From: Rhyzopertha dominica
Taxonomy: Eukaryota; Arthropoda; Insecta; Coleoptera; Bostrichidae
DNA: 64,000 nucleotides
NCBI GenBank assembly: GCA_025024175.1
Contig: QCXZ01000041.1
Coordinates: 36,947,786 to 37,011,785 of the forward strand
Direction of reading: 5' to 3'
The translations under genes were made by a program, and so were the position numbers. Below are positions 60,148 to 64,000 of this stretch, piece by piece. The notes beneath the pieces are model-generated. The model ran no database searches and was not told the DNA's origin. It worked only from the letters and a program-made list of their open reading frames with translations. Every line of letters starts with the position of its first letter. The stretch's first letter is position 1.

Positions 60148-60148
<1 letters not shown>

Positions 60149-60413
60149 GTTATTCTCGAGGAATGTTTTACATAAATAATTACAATAAAATACAAATAAA
60201 TAAATGACATCCTGCAAGAAAAGGATCACGGTCAGAATCTAAGGACCATTAGGTACACAGACCTCAGATTCTGATCTTCCCCGTAATCCCAAATACATAA
60301 TAAAATAAATATTCTATGAGTGTACAATTAATCACATATCATAAATGAAAATTTGTTTTGTTTGGAGGCTTGAATCATAAAAAACTAAAAGTAAGAATGT
60401 TGAAAATTCAAAA

Positions 60414-61560
60414 TTATACTTTAAAATTAAATTTGAGTGTTTGTTTAAGTAACATATCTTTAATAATAGTTAACCTAGCATTCCACAAGTTATTTGCGTG
60501 AAGAATATTAATAATTTTAGCTGCAACATATGAGAATGTACCACAGAACTGAGATGTATAATGTCTGGGAATTGAAATGAGGTAAGTATCTCTAACATTA
60601 AGACAATGAATATTTTTTCTAGGAACGAATTTAGTTTTTAAGTAAAAAGGATTGCCGAGAGGATACACAATTTACAATAGTGGAGGAAAGTTTGCTCGTA
60701 GACCTTTAACCAACTGAGGTCATGAATAGCGCCACTTGTATGATCCCTCCTTCGCAACTCGCAAACAAACCGGGCACAGGAATTTTGTATTATTTGGAGC
60801 CTTCTGTAATAATATTTTGTAACACAGGGACTATATACTAAATTGCAATAATTTATATGGGACATTACAATTCCGATAAGATGCGTTTACATCTGAAGTT
60901 TAATATTGCCCTGCTTTGATACAGAAGCTTTAGACTGGAATAAGATTTTTTTTAAATATGATTGATATGAGAATTAAATTTCATGTCAGTGTCCAGATAA
61001 AGGCCTAAATTTTTGGAACATTCTACAATGGGAAGAGTTTCGTTGTCAATCTTAATATTAAATTGATTTTTATATTGCATACGGTTTTTTCTACCAGATA
61101 CCATTACTTTACATTTATTAGGATTAAGGGATAAGCAATACTTTTTTGACATATTAAAGAGCGCCACTAAGTCATTATTTATGAACATATTGCTCTGCAA
61201 AATATCGCTGCCATGGCATGAGTAGTGCAACTGAGTGTCGTCCTCGTAGAAGTGATACTTACAATATCTGAGACATTCCTCAAAACGGGAAGTATACAAA
61301 GTAAAAAGTATCGGGCCTAAAGCTGAACCTTGAGGAACACCGCTAATGCATGCTGCCGACAACGAATTGTAATACATGACTGATTGTTGGCGATTGCACA
61401 AATAATTTTGAAGGAGTTTTACTGACGAATTTGAAAATACAAGGAAATATAACATTGACAACATCAATTTATGATTAATTCTGTCGAACAAATAACAAAT
61501 AAACAAATAAAAAATGTTATGTTGAAAATGACAGTCTGATTGACTGATCGATGATTGCAA
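60414..61560 (-). pseudogene. LINE (non-LTR retrotransposon) reverse transcriptase fragment
   Basis: RT motifs on the minus strand: ACISGVPQGSALGPILFTLY, HFYEDDTQLHYS (catalytic YxDD as YEDD), LNPNKCKVMVSG and LGLYLDTDMKFNSHI, then in other frames MSHINYCNLVYSPCVTKYYY, IQNSCARFVCELRRRDHTSG and NVRDTYLISIPRHYTSQFCG. The gene is 5'-truncated upstream of 61560 and frame-broken at about 60950 and 60640. The style resembles CR1/Jockey-type LINEs of insects; the clade is not certain. Confidence 0.8.
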
Positions 61561-64000
61561 ATTTTGGGAATATACTTTTGCGCGTTTTGAGGAAACTTAG
61601 TTTTTTAAGCTTATTGAAAATATGCAGATTTTGAAACTAAGCTATCGTGTAAGTAGTAAGTATAAGAAATATCACGTAAATTCAGCGAGACGCTTGCCAT
61701 CTATGATGGATATGCTTTAGTTTTAGCTGGACCAATCAACTACTTTGGTTTTAATTCTGATCAACTTTCCTTTGTGACTTCGATGAACGTGAAGGGTACG
61801 TCCCGCGTGATATTAATTGCGGTGATCGTAGCGGCGGTGGAACCCGTCCCGAAAGTTGTTAAAGCACATAACTTGTGATCCGGGTGTGGATTATCCAAGC
61901 GGTCCGTTCCGGGTGTCCGAACGTCCTCGGTTTAACGCCAACTATGTCGCAGTCACTAAACCCCAGATGTAAGCCTTCCACAGACTCCACGGATCAGGCT
62001 ACGAGGGTATTGTTCCTCCAGGGTCCGACGTTGCCGTTTATGTAAAATTCGACACTTCCAAGTGATATCAGAATGTGTGACTAGATTCTCATTTTAGGAG
62101 GAGTACAGCAAAATATTCCAGTAGTTAAATATTTGGATGCAATCAAACGAAAAATGTTTATTTAACTGCACTTATATAGGTATGATGTGGTAGGTATACG
62201 AGTATGTGAAGCATGTGAAGGAGAATAGTAAAAAAAGAACAGAGAAAGAATTTTTTTGAAATCTTTGAATTTGCAGTAGATATTCAACGATTTTCGTACC
62301 ACACGTTCTTGTGCATGATAAATGGGATTTTCATTTAGCTCATGTCAGTAGCGAAACGGATTTCCTAAGAGTCATGAGGTAAATGACTGCTTGGATGCTT
62401 TCAGGCCACTGACTTTAAGAATAAAATAGTAAATGATTGAAAGATTTAATGAAAAGTACAAACTACAAAGCAAAGTAAACACATCAAAACTTTTGCATAT
62501 ACGTAATTTTCATAAATATAATAAGTATAACTATAACTAAATATAACTATAAATATAATTATTCTTTCAAAACTCAGTGATAATATTACCTTTCTTCATT
62601 GAACTAATAAGTGCTAAACCATTTATATGGCATTTTTATTTAATATAAGTAATTATTATCAACCAATCAAGCCACTTTGTTGTTCATGTTTATATTACGT
62701 ACAAATTTATTTAAACTGCGTTCCCAAGAACGTTCGATGATGTGGGAAGAAGTAGATTGAACATTGGCTTACTGCGCATACTCCATTTCACCAACATGTG
62801 TCCGACATTATGCAATTTCTGTGCTGTAAATAAAAACAACTAAGTGGTTGTGCGTTTGCATTTGGTACTGTTCCACGTTCCAGTAAACCTTTTCTTGCAG
62901 CTATACAGTATATACAGTTGCACAAAGGCAGGTTAACGTTAATTCAATGTTAAATCAACAGTTGCTGTAAGAAACACATAGTCCAGGTATCGAAAACTTC
63001 ATAGAAGAAATGATTGCATACTAGCAAAATACTGCCTAAATGCTTTCTAGTATGGTAAATAATAATTACACACAAAATCGAAACGTCTAGAAGAACGGCA
63101 ACATATTTAAACAATGGTTTAAAGAAACCATACAGGTCGCGGTCCGTAAAGCGGTTTTTCCTTTTGTCAACATATTGTAAGGTTATGTCAAACATCAGCT
63201 TATTGCAGTTATTGCCATTTGACTTCACTGGACGACAATTATTCGAGATTAAAAAGATATCATCTTCGTATGACTAATGAGATATTCTCACTAGTATCAT
63301 GGCTTAACATCATTTAGATTTGCGCGCCTCCTTTGTAGTAGACCAATCACATTGCATTAATTTTACATTACGTTACTCCAGTCGAGTTCACTTATATTGG
63401 CAGATTTTTCAGACGGATCCATCGGAACGAATTCGCAAGTGCATGCCGAATGGTTAGAAAAAAAAAGATATTACATCTAGACAGATTTCAATCGCACTTG
63501 AAGTATGAATTAACTTGCGGCTCGAGATGCGAGTTATTTAAATATAATCTCCATCTATAGATATTATTTAAATATAGGTACTAAACGGTAATAGTATCCA
63601 GGAATAAATTAAGTGTTTGTTATTGAGCGGTATTGTTCCCCTTTGTTAGGCCTATTAGGAGCGAGCCAACGTCGTTTATCTTGTGTACCTAATTATTAAG
63701 CAATTACACCAAGGATATTGTTGAAATATGCTCTAGCTGGCGGATTGCTAGCTACATTCTAAAATATATAGCACCATTTTCAAATTTGGCAGAGGTATTG
63801 TTTGGAACACTATCTTTTTCAGGAGTCATAATTCCCTCTTAAAATTATGAAGAATGCTTCTCGTATGTTGTTGTAGCTAGCAACAATAAAACTGTTTTAA
63901 AATCTTGAGTGCCACCTAACTGAATACGGTTAACAATGTGATATTTATCGGAAATTCATGCAACAGGAAATTTTCCTAAATCTAGCAACACCGAACCTGT
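61561..64000. other. Intergenic DNA with a GC-richer block at 61770-62040
   Basis: Most is AT-rich without genes. The block at 61770-62040 stands out by composition. It has short plus-strand frames reading GYVPRDINCGDRSGGGTRPE and CDPGVDYPSGPFRVSERPRF, each soon stopped, in different frames. These look like remains of real coding sequence, but I do not recognise a family. Confidence 0.4.

Noticed and set aside
61998..62010. TACGAGGGTATTG as a mariner terminus
   Set aside because: The match is limited to the first 9-10 bases and lies in the GC-richer block with no AAAGTA continuation.
1..64000. CRISPR arrays, tRNA and rRNA genes
   Set aside because: No regular spacer array, no A-box/B-box tRNA pair and no rRNA-like sequence were found on either strand by reading.

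Overview
The window is AT-rich nuclear DNA from an animal, most likely an insect. It has spliced genes with long introns, a SIAH/Sina-type ubiquitin ligase gene, and a dense, layered load of transposable elements: a Ty3/gypsy element resembling the Osvaldo group, a mariner, hAT-like elements, a Penelope-like element and a LINE. No bacterial or organellar genes and no tRNA or rRNA genes were seen. I cannot name the species or order from sequence alone.

Only one probable host gene is clear. A TATA box and initiator at about 4109-4141, a likely non-coding first exon ending in a strong splice donor at 4250/4251, two tandem, near-identical RING-encoding exons (7557-7921 and 8728-9095) and one shared Sina-domain exon (11101-11524) form a SIAH-like E3 ligase locus. 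Both RING exons have the same acceptor, the same donor phase and the same partial SIAH zinc finger. They could be mutually exclusive exons of one gene.

The rest is mobile DNA. A 9.25-kb LTR retrotransposon on the minus strand (17907-27160) has 1812-bp LTRs, an ATGT target duplication, a primer-binding site, a polypurine tract, gag, protease, RT/RNase H and a damaged integrase. A deleted mariner lies at 29422-30480. Two non-autonomous hAT-like elements with perfect 8-bp duplications lie at 32174-33645 and 35324-36076. The second sits inside the ORF of a Penelope-like element (33909-36895, 14-bp duplication) that carries RT and GIY-YIG domains. A 2.6-kb element with about 540-bp inverted repeats is at 45768-48384. 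A decayed gypsy copy (57.7-59.9 kb) and a LINE fragment (60.4-61.6 kb) lie near the right end.

The most interesting signal is a set of self-cleaving-RNA motifs. A 352-bp repeat at 49177-49860 carries two type I hammerhead ribozymes with complete catalytic cores, on opposite strands, each inside a long palindromic stem. A 5'-truncated relative lies at 55878-55943. Hammerhead-like motifs with an altered C3-G8 pair recur in the inverted terminal repeats of the Penelope-like element and in a self-inverted solo copy at 56826-57129. A third palindrome at 45159-45407 has a more decayed version. Together they suggest a genome in which ribozyme-bearing retroelements have been active.
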